Below, piece by piece: positions 1 through 12,800 of a stretch of DNA of 64,000 nucleotides. Both the position numbers and the translations under genes were made by a program. The stretch comes from Acanthopleura granulata. Taxonomy: Eukaryota > Mollusca > Polyplacophora > Chitonida > Chitonidae. Positions within the stretch are counted from its first letter, which is position 1. Each line of letters opens with the position of its first letter. The stretch is from the NCBI GenBank assembly GCA_016165875.1, contig JABBOT010000003.1, positions 22,418,873 to 22,482,872 of the forward strand, given 5' to 3'. Under the pieces are notes generated by a model that ran no database searches, was not told the DNA's origin, and saw only the letters and a program-made list of their open reading frames with translations.

Positions 1-1004
1 TGCCATGGCAACAGGACCCGCGAACCCATTGAGAATCTGACCGCCGTGCATTAGCCTGACAATATAGAGGCAAAGCTAAGATGAGACAAAGACAACACTA
101 GACAAAGTTTATATATGTATCGCTAAAGTATTCCACCCAAAGTTTAAGAAACTTTCCGTACTCTCATGTATTTATTTTTGTAGTGTTGTATAACTACATA
201 CCACAGTCCAAAGCAAGCAAACTTACATGGCGCATTGCATGGCCTAGCAAGATTTTCACATTTAAAGTTCATTACCAAGCCCGAAATAACTTAGGTTATA
301 TCATTTGTTGCATTTTCTTTTAATATATTACAAGTAACGTTTTACAACGATTACATGGTGTCTAACAGTGTCTCATAGTTTATGAGAACCTAAGTTATCT
401 ATTCTATTGTTACTGAGTTTCCTGATTCCTTTCCTTTGCCATTCAATCACTCACTATTTATGCTATAGGCTTCCATACGTACCAGCTTGCCCATGGTTGC
501 TCCTGGGTGATACATCTCAGACCTGTACCTCCAGCGAGCAGGAAACTGCAGACTAAACACGATACCCTCAATCCTACAGAAAGAACATTATGTATAGGTA
601 CCATACACAACTGTACTGAACGGGACTTGCTCTTTCAGTTTCATGTACTTCACCCCAATAATGATACAATGGACCCAATAAGATGGCAGAAAACAGGGTT
701 TGCAGTTTTAAATACAAAAGAATTATAAGGAAATGGTCATGCTTGTAAGCACATGTAGAATAGACAGATGGTGATTGCAACCAAGCAGTGCCTGATCAAA
801 TGCTTGCAACTTTCCAAGCGGTACCCGTATAAACATCTGTTTAATGCCATTGTGTCCACTAAAACGTCTGTAGGTTACCTCCTTAAAGAATGTCATTATA
901 ATGTTTGAAAAGACGGCAAAAAGTTTGATTTCATTACATTAACCCAACAAAGTTTGGGTACAAACTCACGGAGTTCACATATAACGAGACGGGGAACAGT
1001 ACTT

Positions 1005-1047
<43 letters not shown>

Positions 1048-1656
1048 TCTATCTATTTTATTGTTTATTTGTATGATTGTTTTTTTACACCCTACTCACG
1101 AATGATTCACTTACACAGTGGCGGTCAACATTAAGATGGGAGGAAACCTTTGTGTTGTTATCTGGTTAGTATAACATGTGCGGGTTGTGGGGGCTCCTTC
1201 AGTGTCGCTGTTGACATGTGACTTGTTAACTGTTGTGTGCCAGATTGATAACATCTAACATTGCTAACCCGGTTTTCACCAACAGTGCCGTGTGATAAAC
1301 AATTCATGACATAATTAGGTTTCACGGCTATTGGTGATCCCATGGAAACATTTGTGCCTGGTTGACATGGAGTTTTAAATATTTACATATTTTTTCTAAT
1401 GAGAATATAAACCAGAAAGCTTCAGTAATCAGTTTCCAGATAAAGCTACGTTTCCGGGTGCTGGAAACGATATTTAGCTTTGACATATATGCCCGGTGTC
1501 TCATATATGCATATCGATCGACAAGCTTAAACTCTTTCTAGAACCCTCTGTTTCTCTGTTTTGTTGACTGATAGATACATCTTTTCTTGTAGAAATAATG
1601 TGTGTATATGGATGCAGTACATTGGTACAATGTTCCTTGTCAGCTTACAAGCATAC
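1..1656 (-). other. Intron 1 of the SLC49A4-like gene
   Basis: No second exon of the transporter is recognisable here. The only structured element is a SINE copy at about 1003-1149. Short open frames in this stretch show no domain or codon pattern. Confidence 0.5.
1003..1149 (+). repeat. SINE copy with TTTA-repeat tail
   Basis: A (TTTA)n run at 1003-1051 is followed by a diverged copy of the core found elsewhere in the window (CTCACGAATGATTCACTTAC, then GATGGGAGGAAACC). Better copies are at 9201-9434 and 12775-12997. The A/T-rich tail comes first on this strand, so the element is inserted in reverse orientation. Confidence 0.7.
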
Positions 1657-2059
1657 CTTTGGCGTCTAAAAGCCAAGAGAAAAAAACCATGGTGATAACG
1701 TATGTAATAGGTCCCCAGTCTGCCAGCAGAGCGACGTCGCCATCTGCCCAGTGGAACACCCGCTTGGCCGATTGGGATATTGGACTCCACGTGTTCCAGA
1801 CTAGACCCTGCACGATGGCTATGAGAGAGAACACCGTGAGGATATAGAACCTTCGGGTATAGAGTCTGACGGGCTCCCCTGGGGTAGAACCACGCCCATG
1901 TCGCAAATCCCCGGGGTCACTGCTATCCTCATCGCCACTGTCGTCTTGTACAGATCCCAAGCTCGTGTAACTGTACTGGTTTCGGTGGATAGTTTTCTCT
2001 TCATGCAGAAGTGGACATTCGTCGCTGTCACTTTGGTGTTCCTCTTTTTCGTCGTCCAT
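1657..2059 (-). CDS. SLC49A4: SLC49A4/DIRC2-like transporter, first coding exon (partial)
   Basis: This exon encodes the N-terminal ~134 residues of a major-facilitator transporter of the SLC49 family. It starts at ATG 2059 and ends at a GT donor at 1656-1655 (CCAAAG|GTATGC). Residues ~13-18 read DECPLL, a DxxxLL dileucine signal of the kind used for lysosomal sorting; human SLC49A4 has a comparable N-terminal dileucine. After an acidic, Ser/Asp-rich cytosolic tail comes the first membrane helix with QGLVWNTWSPI, close to the human QGLVWNTWGPI, and then a second helix containing WGPI. The remaining exons must lie left of position 1. It is divergently oriented to the PNGase F-like gene, about 1.75 kb away. 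Family assignment is firm; the exact paralogue (SLC49A4 rather than SLC49A3 or FLVCR) rests on the dileucine tail and the NTW-PI motif. Confidence 0.85.
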
Positions 2060-3809
2060 CTTTAACTTAAAATCATGCGTTCACAACAATTAAATTGTTG
2101 GTTATCTGTGTACACAGGTGGTTCAGATCATGCAAATCATGTCGTTTTAGTATTATCATGCAGGTTGTTTAACGGACAACGACCTGTAGCCTTTTGTAGA
2201 CTTTGTACACAGGTGCATCTAGGTACACAGCTAGACACCAAACTATATATTCTCATTAGCCTGTCCACAAAGCAATACATAAACGATGAGCATACTGATT
2301 AACAGGTGTCATTGTTAACAGGCAACCCCGCCATATCACTACCTAGACCATGATAAAGAGCAGGAAATAGATAAACAAGACCGTGTCTGGAGTACTGGGT
2401 GCAATGTCCAGGGCTGGTGAGCACTAGCCCAACACGGCCTGCGTCTGTATGCGTATTTAATATACTGAAAGGTATTGTCTGTATGTATTACCTGTATGTA
2501 TGTATTATATATATTACATACGCATACAGACGTAGATAGTATAGGACTATGTCAGTGCTAGCAATAGCACCCTTTTCAAAAACACAAATGCTGAAAAGGA
2601 AGCGTTGTGCTGCAGCCGGTTCAGCCACAACACACCCTCTCCAACTATACGAATGCTCAAAATAATCTCTCTGTCTTGTGATGAAACCAATTTTACATAT
2701 AATCTGTGATACTTAAGAAATATAAGTTTAACGTAAAAATAAATAAATACTATACAACTGATGCGTGGATAGAGTTTCGTCGCTTTGTTCCAATTATAGG
2801 TCGGTGCATATATATGCATTTGCTGGGCGTAAGATTATTATTTTCTTTCATATTTTAGTACAATATCTATACATCCGTACAATCTACTCAAAGACAATAC
2901 AGGCACAATGCAATTTTTAAAACAAAAACCAAGCAAAACTATTCTCCGATTTATCTTTTGAGAGTGACGTTTACGTCTTTTTTGATCGTGATTGAATTCA
3001 TTGTTTTTAAGAAATAGTTTATTTTTCACAATACATCTATCCAAACTTATATCTTCTATAACCTCGCAATACGATTTACAATCTCTTTCACAAGCACTGA
3101 CCTGAAGCGTCCGTTATGGGGGATGATTGGTATATACATACGAGTGCCTGGTTCGACGCCAAAATTTTGAAAGAACACGTGTACATATAGTCTATAGCCC
3201 GGCCCTACACTGAACAAACTTTAATCTCATACAATATTTTTCGTACCAGCGAATCGGAAAGCAAGGGGTGGAAATAGTGATAGCCAAGACATCGATGTAA
3301 TATGCCCTTACAAAATATCCAATTTCTTTCCTTAAAAATAACATGGATGCAGATGCAAGATATTAATTCGTGTAAAAAAAAAAAAATCCTGCCATTGGCA
3401 GTAGTTCCCGCGTGAACATATACCATCCTCAGAGCGGAGTGTTAGGACTAGTGTTTCACAGATCTGAGGAAATATGATAACTTAAGAGGGTGTATTGCTC
3501 CTAATACCAGGTACTCTGTATGGTTTTCTCCACCCAGAACCTGACCGCCGTTAAATGCACAAGGAGTGGCAAATTCCTGAGTAAGCTTATTGGGTTAAAC
3601 ATCAACCAAAGGGGTAGGCCTGCGATGTAAAGCAAATGGAAAATCAATTTAGTCTGACTCCACATTACCTGTTTACCTGGCCATGTGCTAATCCCGAATG
3701 TATTTCGGTTTCATCTAAATCATCTAAATGACTATCTAGCCAAGTCCGCTTGTCCTCATTCCATTTAGGTGTAGCATTTCGTTCACTGTGCAAATCACAT
3801 GACACAAAC
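2060..3809. other. Intergenic region between divergent genes
   Basis: This lies between the start codons of the SLC49A4-like gene (minus) and the PNGase F-like gene (plus). It presumably holds both 5' UTRs and promoters. No coding exon or clear promoter motif was found. A small foldback element lies at 2442-2532. Confidence 0.5.
2442..2532. repeat. Small foldback element (14-bp inverted repeat)
   Basis: CGTCTGTATGCGTA at 2442-2455 is the perfect reverse complement of TACGCATACAGACG at 2519-2532. An AT/GTAT-rich spacer lies between. This looks like a short MITE-like hairpin. Confidence 0.55.
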
Positions 3810-6800
3810 ATGGCGGCGTCCACAAACATGTGTCATTTCTCAGCCGTGTTCGTTTTTCTATTGGGGTTAACTGTTGTCCTGAGCGAGCAGATATCAATTT
3901 CACGAGAACATAACGATAAGTTGTTATTTATTTCTCGGCCAACCGTACATCATGAAAATTCAGTGAGGCTAAAGGGAAGTTCCCGAGTGAACACGCTCAA
4001 ACTGCAACAGCCAAATGATGATAAGCCTAACGAACACGGTGGACAACACCGTGCACGAACAAGAATATCAAAGCATCGAAAACAGGTTGCCGATTTTAAC
4101 ATTGCATATTTCAATACATTAAGCGGAGAAAAGTTGAAAGATGGAGAAATCGTGACGTACAATCCTGGAGACAGGGCTCCCGCCTTTAGCCTAATGACAC
4201 TGGACGGCGTGTTGGACTTCCCCAGCGAGAAGCTGTCAGACAAGAGCTTGATGTTCCACGTGTATGACCCTGATATGGGGTTCATGGACAGTCTGTGGCA
4301 CTCTGTGTCGGCACTGATCACGCCACTATCGAAACTACCCAACAGCACTCATGTTATATTTCTGGCTGACGTGCCTCTCGAAGATGGGTATTCGACTGCA
4401 GTGTGGATGAAACAACAGATAATGCAGGGCTTTAAGTTGACATACAGGTTTCTAAATGAACAATTTTCTTGTCTTTAGACATACATTTTATTTTTTTCAC
4501 ACAGTATAGTTAGGTCATTCTTTAAAAAATTGGTGTTATGGGTAACATAACACTATCACAATGAAAGGTCGGTGAGTTGGAATTTTTTTTTTTATTCTTG
4601 CTAATGAAATAGATAAGGATTTTAAAAAAATTATCATGGAGAGAAAAATAAGAAAAAAAACCACTCTGCCTGAAGCCCAATAAAAACTCTTAAAGTACTT
4701 TTGGAGGGTCAGTCAGATAACCTGAAACAGATGTATTTCACTAATGATGGACATACCAGTGATTTTGGTGATTTTAACTCCTGTAGTCATAATCAAGTCA
4801 TAAAAATAATTACACGTCTCTCTTTTTTTCATATCACTCAGTTTAAGCTGATATATGCAAAACTGAAACAAAGTTTAGTATAATGAACCAAGGTTGAAAA
4901 GTTAAATATGATTTTACACCAACTTGTATGAAGGCTATGTGAGACGAGCTGTTAGATAGGCAGTTTCTCCCATCCACAGAAGTCAGCAGAGACGTAAACC
5001 AATGGCATTTCTGACCCAGAATCAACTTTATGCCTTTTTCTTTTCAAAGCATGTTCCTTACATGCACTAAATGATCCTTATTACAGATGCTTCCCATTTC
5101 TTTTAATGTGTAAAGCTATTGCTCCTCCATCGGAATTAGATTCCCATCCCAAACCACCTGTAAGCCATTCAGAGGCTAATTCTTAAAAGAGGGAAGACAG
5201 AACTCTGATCTGATCTATAGGCTACAGCTAACGTAGTAGTTCATGCAGTTGTTTTCTCCATGTGCAGGTCAAGTTTGGTTAGCTTCAGTGATATGTCCAG
5301 TCAGCTTCATTTTGTGGTGATCCCAGTGAAGGGTTTAGGGAACTGGATCGCCACTGTACTGAAGGAGTGGATGTGTGTAGATCACAATTGTGGTTATTCC
5401 CAAGTGGTTGTTCAGTCACCAGGTAACAACAGCTACATATAAATAAGTAAAGTAGTATTTTGGCTGACAGTTGTCACGTTTCTAATGGAATATGTATAAT
5501 TTTCACATAGCAAAATCAAAATCCTGTGCTAAATGGGCATTGTCAAAGAATATCAAGCTGTGGAAAGCTGCCCAGGGAAATTTCTTACAGTTTCCGTATT
5601 AAGTTGCCAATATTTAACTCTTTAAGCCAGTCTTATGTAGTTTTAAGTTGTTGTCCATGGTGAGATAGGTTTCAAGAAAGTTGTTTTATGTATCAGTTTA
5701 CTCTTTGTGCAGATATCACCGGTGCTATAGTTCTGAATCGACTGGATGCTCGTTATGATTGGTTGCCCTCTCCTGAGTCCATCTTCCCAAACAAGACCGC
5801 TCTCGCCCTGACAGATGCTGGCAGAGGTTGTCTCCCTTCACCCAGCGTTAATGATAGTGTGGCCTATGTGTCCTCTGATGGCTGCTCTTTCTTCACCAAG
5901 GTGGGATTCAAAATAACATAAATATATGTAGAAAGAGAAAATTGATATGGTGCATGTTATTAGTTTGGTAAAACTTAATTTACTTCTATATGTTACTGAA
6001 GAGTTATGCCCCCATATAGCTGATTCATCTCTTAAGATACAAACATTTGTTAAAAATATGATTGTGTATGCATGAATATTAAGCAAAGGGTATGAACTTT
6101 AGCTGGGCCGATGTTGACTTTGCAGGTGGCTGCCATGCAGAAGTCAGGGGCTGTAGGGGTGTTGGTGGCCTCTAACACCCCAGGACACCTCAAGGACATG
6201 AATTGTGAGGGAGAAGAGTGTAGCACACCACTGAGGATCCCAGCCAGTATGGTGCCTGGGATACCAAGCCTGATAGGGTAGGCAGCTCTGATATTGAACA
6301 CTGCCTCCCTGCTGTATCCCATATTCATTTTATCAAGTCAGACACTTCTCCCGATCAATAGCTGATGAATATTAATGTAAATATATTGTCCAATGAAATA
6401 GCAGTTCCCCTAATTGATGGACAGCAAAGACAAAACACCATGTGTCCGTGCACACGGCAGATGGCAGTTGAAATATTAAAAACACCAGAACTTTCCACAC
6501 TTCTAAAGATGGGTACAAAACAGACATAAACAGACAGATGCTGGCCTACTGTGGTATTAAAAGGTGGTGTCAGCATACTATTTGAAGCATTCGATCAAGG
6601 AGATAGAATATAGTATGAAATCTCTTGATCATTCAACAAGTCATCCTGTGATCAAAGAGGTAAGACCAGAGCGAGATGGGCCAGACTTAATTACCAGCTT
6701 TGCCTTTGTACTCTGAATTAAATGTTCTGTGTATGATACCATATCGGAGAATAGGTACGTGGCTCGGTCAACTTGTATTGTTTGCTTGCCATGTGTTTAA

Positions 6801-9800
6801 GAGTTTTCAGTGTATCTGACTGACAGGTTTGAAATTTTCTACGCGCACAAATTCCTTGCCAACAGAAGCAGGCAAGTATCTGATTGGATAACGACAGCTC
6901 TTCAGTTTCTAGCTGAAGTGGACTCACCAAGTCAATTGATCAAGGCAAAAAACAGTCATAAACGCACAGCGATACATGGAGTGTCTGGCTTGATTTAATG
7001 AAAATGGGTGCATTCCAATTTTAACAACAGCTCTTCCTAGTTTCCTGTCAAAGAGAATGTGGAAGGATGCATGTTGTTTTATCATTTAGTGTGAAGATTA
7101 GACTGATTGAAATCTGCACACTTTGTAAAATGTGAGTGATTATGATATTTTGAAGGGAAAGACCTGCAAAAAAGAACCTAAGGTGAGGACAGAGACAATT
7201 AAAAACTGTATCTGAAAATACTTTCACTGATTTCTTTAAAAATTTTCACCAAATTAAATGCATTCAAATGCTTTGAGTTTATGGTGAGTTTTATGGACCA
7301 TATTGATAATTTGTGCCAACAATGACGTCACAAAGCTTTTTGTACCTTTTTGTTCATCTCTGTATAACGATCTCATGAAGAGTGCCCCTGTAACACATAC
7401 ATGTGTATGGAAAGGCTAATATGACATTAGCCTTTCTGCTTTAGTGCCAGAGAAAAGTAAGTGTGATGTCATTGGTAAACCACATTATCAATATGATCCC
7501 TAAAACCCACCATACATGACTGCTTTTAATTTTGGTCAAAAAGAAATCTTCAGATACAATTTTTAGTTCTCTTTTTACTCACCATAACTTCACATTTATG
7601 GGGTCTTTCCCTTTAAATCTTGTTTAATCAAATGAAAACCAACAGTTGCTTTTATGTAAAAGGGTGATATATTAAATGATATGCAAGTCACATGTGGTTG
7701 CTGGAATAAAAAAAATCTGTATACCCAGGAGTTTCTCTTGGAGTATCATTTATAAACATATTGATCGTGTTTTTAAGATATAGAGGTGTGCGATTAAAGT
7801 ATGATGTGAGCTTAGGATAGAAAATACCTACAGATATCAAACCAAAATTCTAGCTATATTCATCCTTCTTACTAGTGACTGGAACGAAAGCATATATGGT
7901 GTCTCTAGTTTCACAGATTCATGTACTGCCATGCATGTCATCAACTTTTGATGGACTGATGTTTCAGTGTAATGGTATTCATTGTTTACTTCATGTGTCT
8001 TCTTTCATATGGCCACTCTGTTTTTTCAGAGACAAGAAGAAGACTATATACTACCAGACCACTCCCTCCGACAATTATCACTTTGCCATTGACAGTGAAG
8101 GGTTTCTGGCAGAGTCAGGCTGGTGGCTCTATCCATCGTTCAAGTTCCTTATCTGGGAAGCCCAGTGGTCAGTGGCTAATGTTTAATACATGAAGGTTTG
8201 GTGCGGCTTTCACTACTTGTAATTTTGTTCTGCTTTATATACCCAACCCTCTGAATTGACATACTGAAAAGTACAAACTGGAGAATATTAAGGCCATGTC
8301 TGACTCTCTAATGATTGGAGAGGCTAACCCAATGCCAAAAATATGGTACTGGCAGGTTGTTAAATTTACAGCTGGGAAGTTAATATGATGTGCAAAACAT
8401 CCAAACCTTGAGAAACTATGGTGTTTTCCTGTACATAGATTCCGAATCCCAGGTATGGAGTGTGTGTGTTTAGAGCTAACACTGAGCTAACACTGAGTAT
8501 GTTATGTATGGAGCATCTGCATCATACCAATATGCATGTTGTTATACCTTGGGCTCCAGAAAGGTGAAGGAATGGAAATTGAAACATTTCAAAAAGATTG
8601 AAAATTGTAAATAACCTGAGGGCTCTGTCTGATTTCCTCCTACAATAATACTGGGCCACTGTTGTATTAGTGAAATATTCTTGAGTGCGATGTAAAACAC
8701 CAATCAAATAAATAAATAAAAACCTGAGCAGATACTGATGTAAATACATGGAAACTGTAGCATCTGTCATAGATTAGGCCCATCGAACTACTGGAGGTGT
8801 GTTTAAATGTGCCTAATGGCAGCAGATGAACTGCGGTCACTTGTAGGTCTGTGTATTTGTAATTGTTTCATCCTTGCTACATGGCGGGAATTGCACAAAA
8901 TGTTTACAGGTTAAAGTATAAACAGGAGCTGAAGGGTCGTCTGGATGAGGCATCTCTGGTGGTCCCTGTGTTCGGCAGTCAGGTGATGCAGGGTCAGGCG
9001 GGGGTCGTCGCTAATGTCACCCTGCCCTCCATGCAAAGTAAGTCCCCTTGGTATTTGTTTTGTTGTATACTGAAACAAAATTATTCAGAATTGTCACAAT
9101 TTTAAAAATTACTGCCATAAATTATATGCTGTAGTTATATGTGCATGTATTTATCCTCTGTCAAAATGTTCTTTCTTTCATTTTTCTTCAATGGAAAGCT
9201 GGGGGCCTCCGTGACCAAGAAGAGTTAGCGTGCTAATGCAGTCTAATGACCCAGGTGCCTCTCACCAATGTGATAGCTATGAGTTCAAGACCAGTTCATG
9301 CTGGCATTCTCTCTGGTCGTAAGTGGAAATGTCCACTAGTGACATGCAGGTGGCCATGGCTTCCCCCCAGGCTTTTCCCCTGGGAATAGTGAAATATTCC
9401 TGAGTATAAACACCAATCAAATAAATAAATAAATCAACGGAAAGGGTACTTTTCAGTGTTACAGTACTTACATGTAACCTGAGTGCTTAAACATTTGTGT
9501 TAACAAAGTGGCTTCACTTATTATAATACCCAAACCAGAGCATGTGCTTAAAAACTGCACACATTGATTGACATCTGATGAAAAAGGTGAAGAAGTCTGT
9601 TGGTATGAATTTCTGATGAAACCTGCTATTGATGAAGAATCATGGGTAATGCCAGAACCTGTCAGGTCTCATGTACGTCCCGTGTTTTACCCTGCAGAGA
9701 TGAGGCAGTATGGGAAGGTGGAGCTAGACATGTCCCTCTCCTGCCCAGGCACCAGGGACACCAGCTGCGCCCACTGGGATCATACCATACAGCTGTTTGT

Positions 9801-12800
9801 GTGCTGTCAAGGGAGACCTCCGCAGTTCTGCGAGCTGGAGATTGGCCGCTGGATCTCGCCTTTCAGAAGGTATACTGCTGGTATGAATTTAAGCATACAA
9901 AAGTCCTGCACTACATAAGTGTGTTTTCTAAAGGCTGACATGGTGTGTGTGGTGCTTTAACCCAGGATCTCCCATCTCTGTCAACCAATCAGGGGTTATT
10001 CATGCCTCTAAAACAGTCTCGGAAGAGCCATATATGGTCTGGAAGCAGAATATTTACTAACCAATCCACCAGCCAGTTGTCATGTCCTGCCAATTTACCT
10101 GTTGTAGACGTGTGGGTCGTTGGCTTACCGACATCACGCCACTACTTCCCTTATTGGACGGGCCCTCCTGTACGTTCACTATGAAAACAGCTCCCTGGGC
10201 ATTACCCTGGATACCCTCTCTTAACCTCAGATTTTCACAGCCACAAACTCAAGGTAAAGAAAAAAGAGAAACATTTCGAACTTTAATTTGTAACTTTTCA
10301 CCATATTGGATAATAACAAGAAATAAGGTGGAATAAACCAGATAGCTGTTTTGACTGCGCATGACTGGACTTCCTTCGCTGGCAGATAAACAGATTCTGG
10401 TGGCTGTGTTTAAGGCATTGTAGCCGTAGTCACACACAATTCAGCCCATTCCTTGCATTGTATGTGCCCGTGTAACATTTGAGACTGTGCAGGGGCTCTG
10501 TGGCTGTTTCAAGTGGAAAAAAATGAACTGAGCTCTTCACTGGCCTGTTGTCGAAGTCTGTAATTTGAAGAGATTTTGTTTGTCTACCGTATGACGCATT
10601 CTGCTCATGCGCAATTATGCGCAACTCAAAACCGCTATCTGGCTTATTGCTCACACAGTTGATGTGTTTGTCTGGCTGCAGCAGATTGGCTCTGTCACAG
10701 GTTCAAAGTCAGCTCTGGCAATTTCTGCTGTGGGTCTTGGAAGCTGAAGGCTGGTTGTCCACTGTATACATGTTTCCTCCAACCAAAAACCAGACTGTCA
10801 AGTGAAAATCCCAGATTGGGATCTTTGTTTCATTTGCCAGCTAGAGTTTTATGAGGTACTGTTTAATCAGTGGTGGCCATTTAGGTCATTTAAGTACTGT
10901 CTATGCTTTCCACAACTTTGAAACACGACTGCCTTTGCATGAGAGAAATAAATATTCCCCTCAGAAGTCAGAAATGTGAAAATTCATAGCCTACATTAAC
11001 TAGTTAGTATTATTAACTGAGTACACTGTAAAAAATATGCTGTTTGACATAAGTTTGTGAACTAGCTATTGTTCTTTATTTGGTATTTGACATTCGATTT
11101 GGACAGAACTTTACCCAGCCTCTGTTCTACCCCTGTATCACCCTGGAGCCACTTTTGACAAGAAGTACAACTCCAATTTCCAGCCGATTGATTTCACAGT
11201 ACCTCAGGGTACGAAAAAGGTAATGTATGTGTTGATGATATTTCAGAGTATGATATGTTGATTTTGTGTTATCAGATAACTTCCTCTGTGAGTTTGTAAG
11301 TTGTAACTTATGTTGACTTTTGCAGAATGGTAACTAAAAGTTGGTTCAAACATATTAAAACACAGAGCATTCACTCAGAGATGAAAATGATTCCTCACAT
11401 ACAGGTAGTTGGGAAAGTGTTATTAAGTAAGCATTACAGTTTCACTTTACTTATTTGTGGGCAAAATTTTGGGGTATGGATGATTGCCAGCTGTAGGCCA
11501 GGGGTACACTGCAGCTGCCTCATACGTGGCCAGTTGGTATCATCTGTGAGTACTATACTACACATAGAGTTTCTTAACCAAAGTTCTGTTTTGTAGGTTC
11601 ATTGCAGTGAGAGTTATTTGGCCATGAGAGTATAAGTTCTGGCCTGTGCTGATTTACTCACCCATCACAGGATCTATGTATGCATTTTTGTACAGATACT
11701 GGTTTACTCACCCATCACAGGCTCTATGTATGCATGTTTCCTACAGACACTGGTTTACTTACCCATCACAGGCTCTGTGTATACATGTTTCTAACCAGCT
11801 CTGATTTACTCACCCATCACAGGCTCTATGTATGCATGTTTCCGACAGATACTGGTTTACTCACCTATCACAGGCTCTATGTATGCAGGTTTCCGACAGA
11901 TACTGGTTTACTCACCCATCACAGGCTCTGTATACATCATTTGTTTCTGGCAGGTGCTGATTTACTCACCAATTACAGGTTCTATGTATCCATGTTTCTT
12001 ACAGGTATTGATTTACTCACCCATCACAGGCTCTTTTTATGCAGCATTTGTTTGTGACAGGTACTGATTTACTCAGTCATCACAGGCTCTGTGTATGCAT
12101 GTTTCTGGCAGGTGTGGATTTACTCACCCAACACTGGCTCTGTGTATGCATCCTTTGTTTGTGACAGGTTCTAATCTACTGTGTCATCACAGGCTCTCTG
12201 TATGCATCCTTTGTGACAGGTGCTGATCTACTGTGTCATTACGGGCTCTGTGTATGCATCCTTTGTTTGTGACAGGTGCTAATCTACTGTGTCACAATAG
12301 GCTCTGTGTATGCATCCTTTGTTTGAGACAGGTGCTGATCTACTGTGTCATCACATGCTCTGTGTATGCATCCTTTGTTTGTGACAGGTGCTAATCTACT
12401 GTGTCACAATAGGCTCTGTGTATGCATCATTTGTTTGTAACAGGTGCTGATCTACTGTGTCATTACAGGCTCTGTGTATGCATCCTTTGTTTGTGAAAGG
12501 TGCTGATCTACTGTGTCCTCACTGGCTCTGTGTATGCATCCTTTTTTTCTGACAGGTGCTGATTTACTCAGTGATCACGGGTCATGGCAGTGATGAGAAT
12601 GGGTGTGGAGAGTTTTGTGTTACTTCCCATCACTTCAGTGTGAACAACATCACCTCCAACATCACCTTTGATAATGCAGGTAAACACCCAATTTTTTATA
12701 TTTCACAAGTACATATGTATGCCTGTTCCTGATACAGGGAATGATAATACATGTATATCCCCTTGGGACTAATTCTCGTTAGCTCAGTTGCTTAACATGC

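Noticed and set aside
11640..12550. CRISPR-like array or a 125-aa repetitive protein
   Set aside because: The units are contiguous tandem repeats without unique spacers, lie in a eukaryotic intron, and copy the next exon's acceptor edge.
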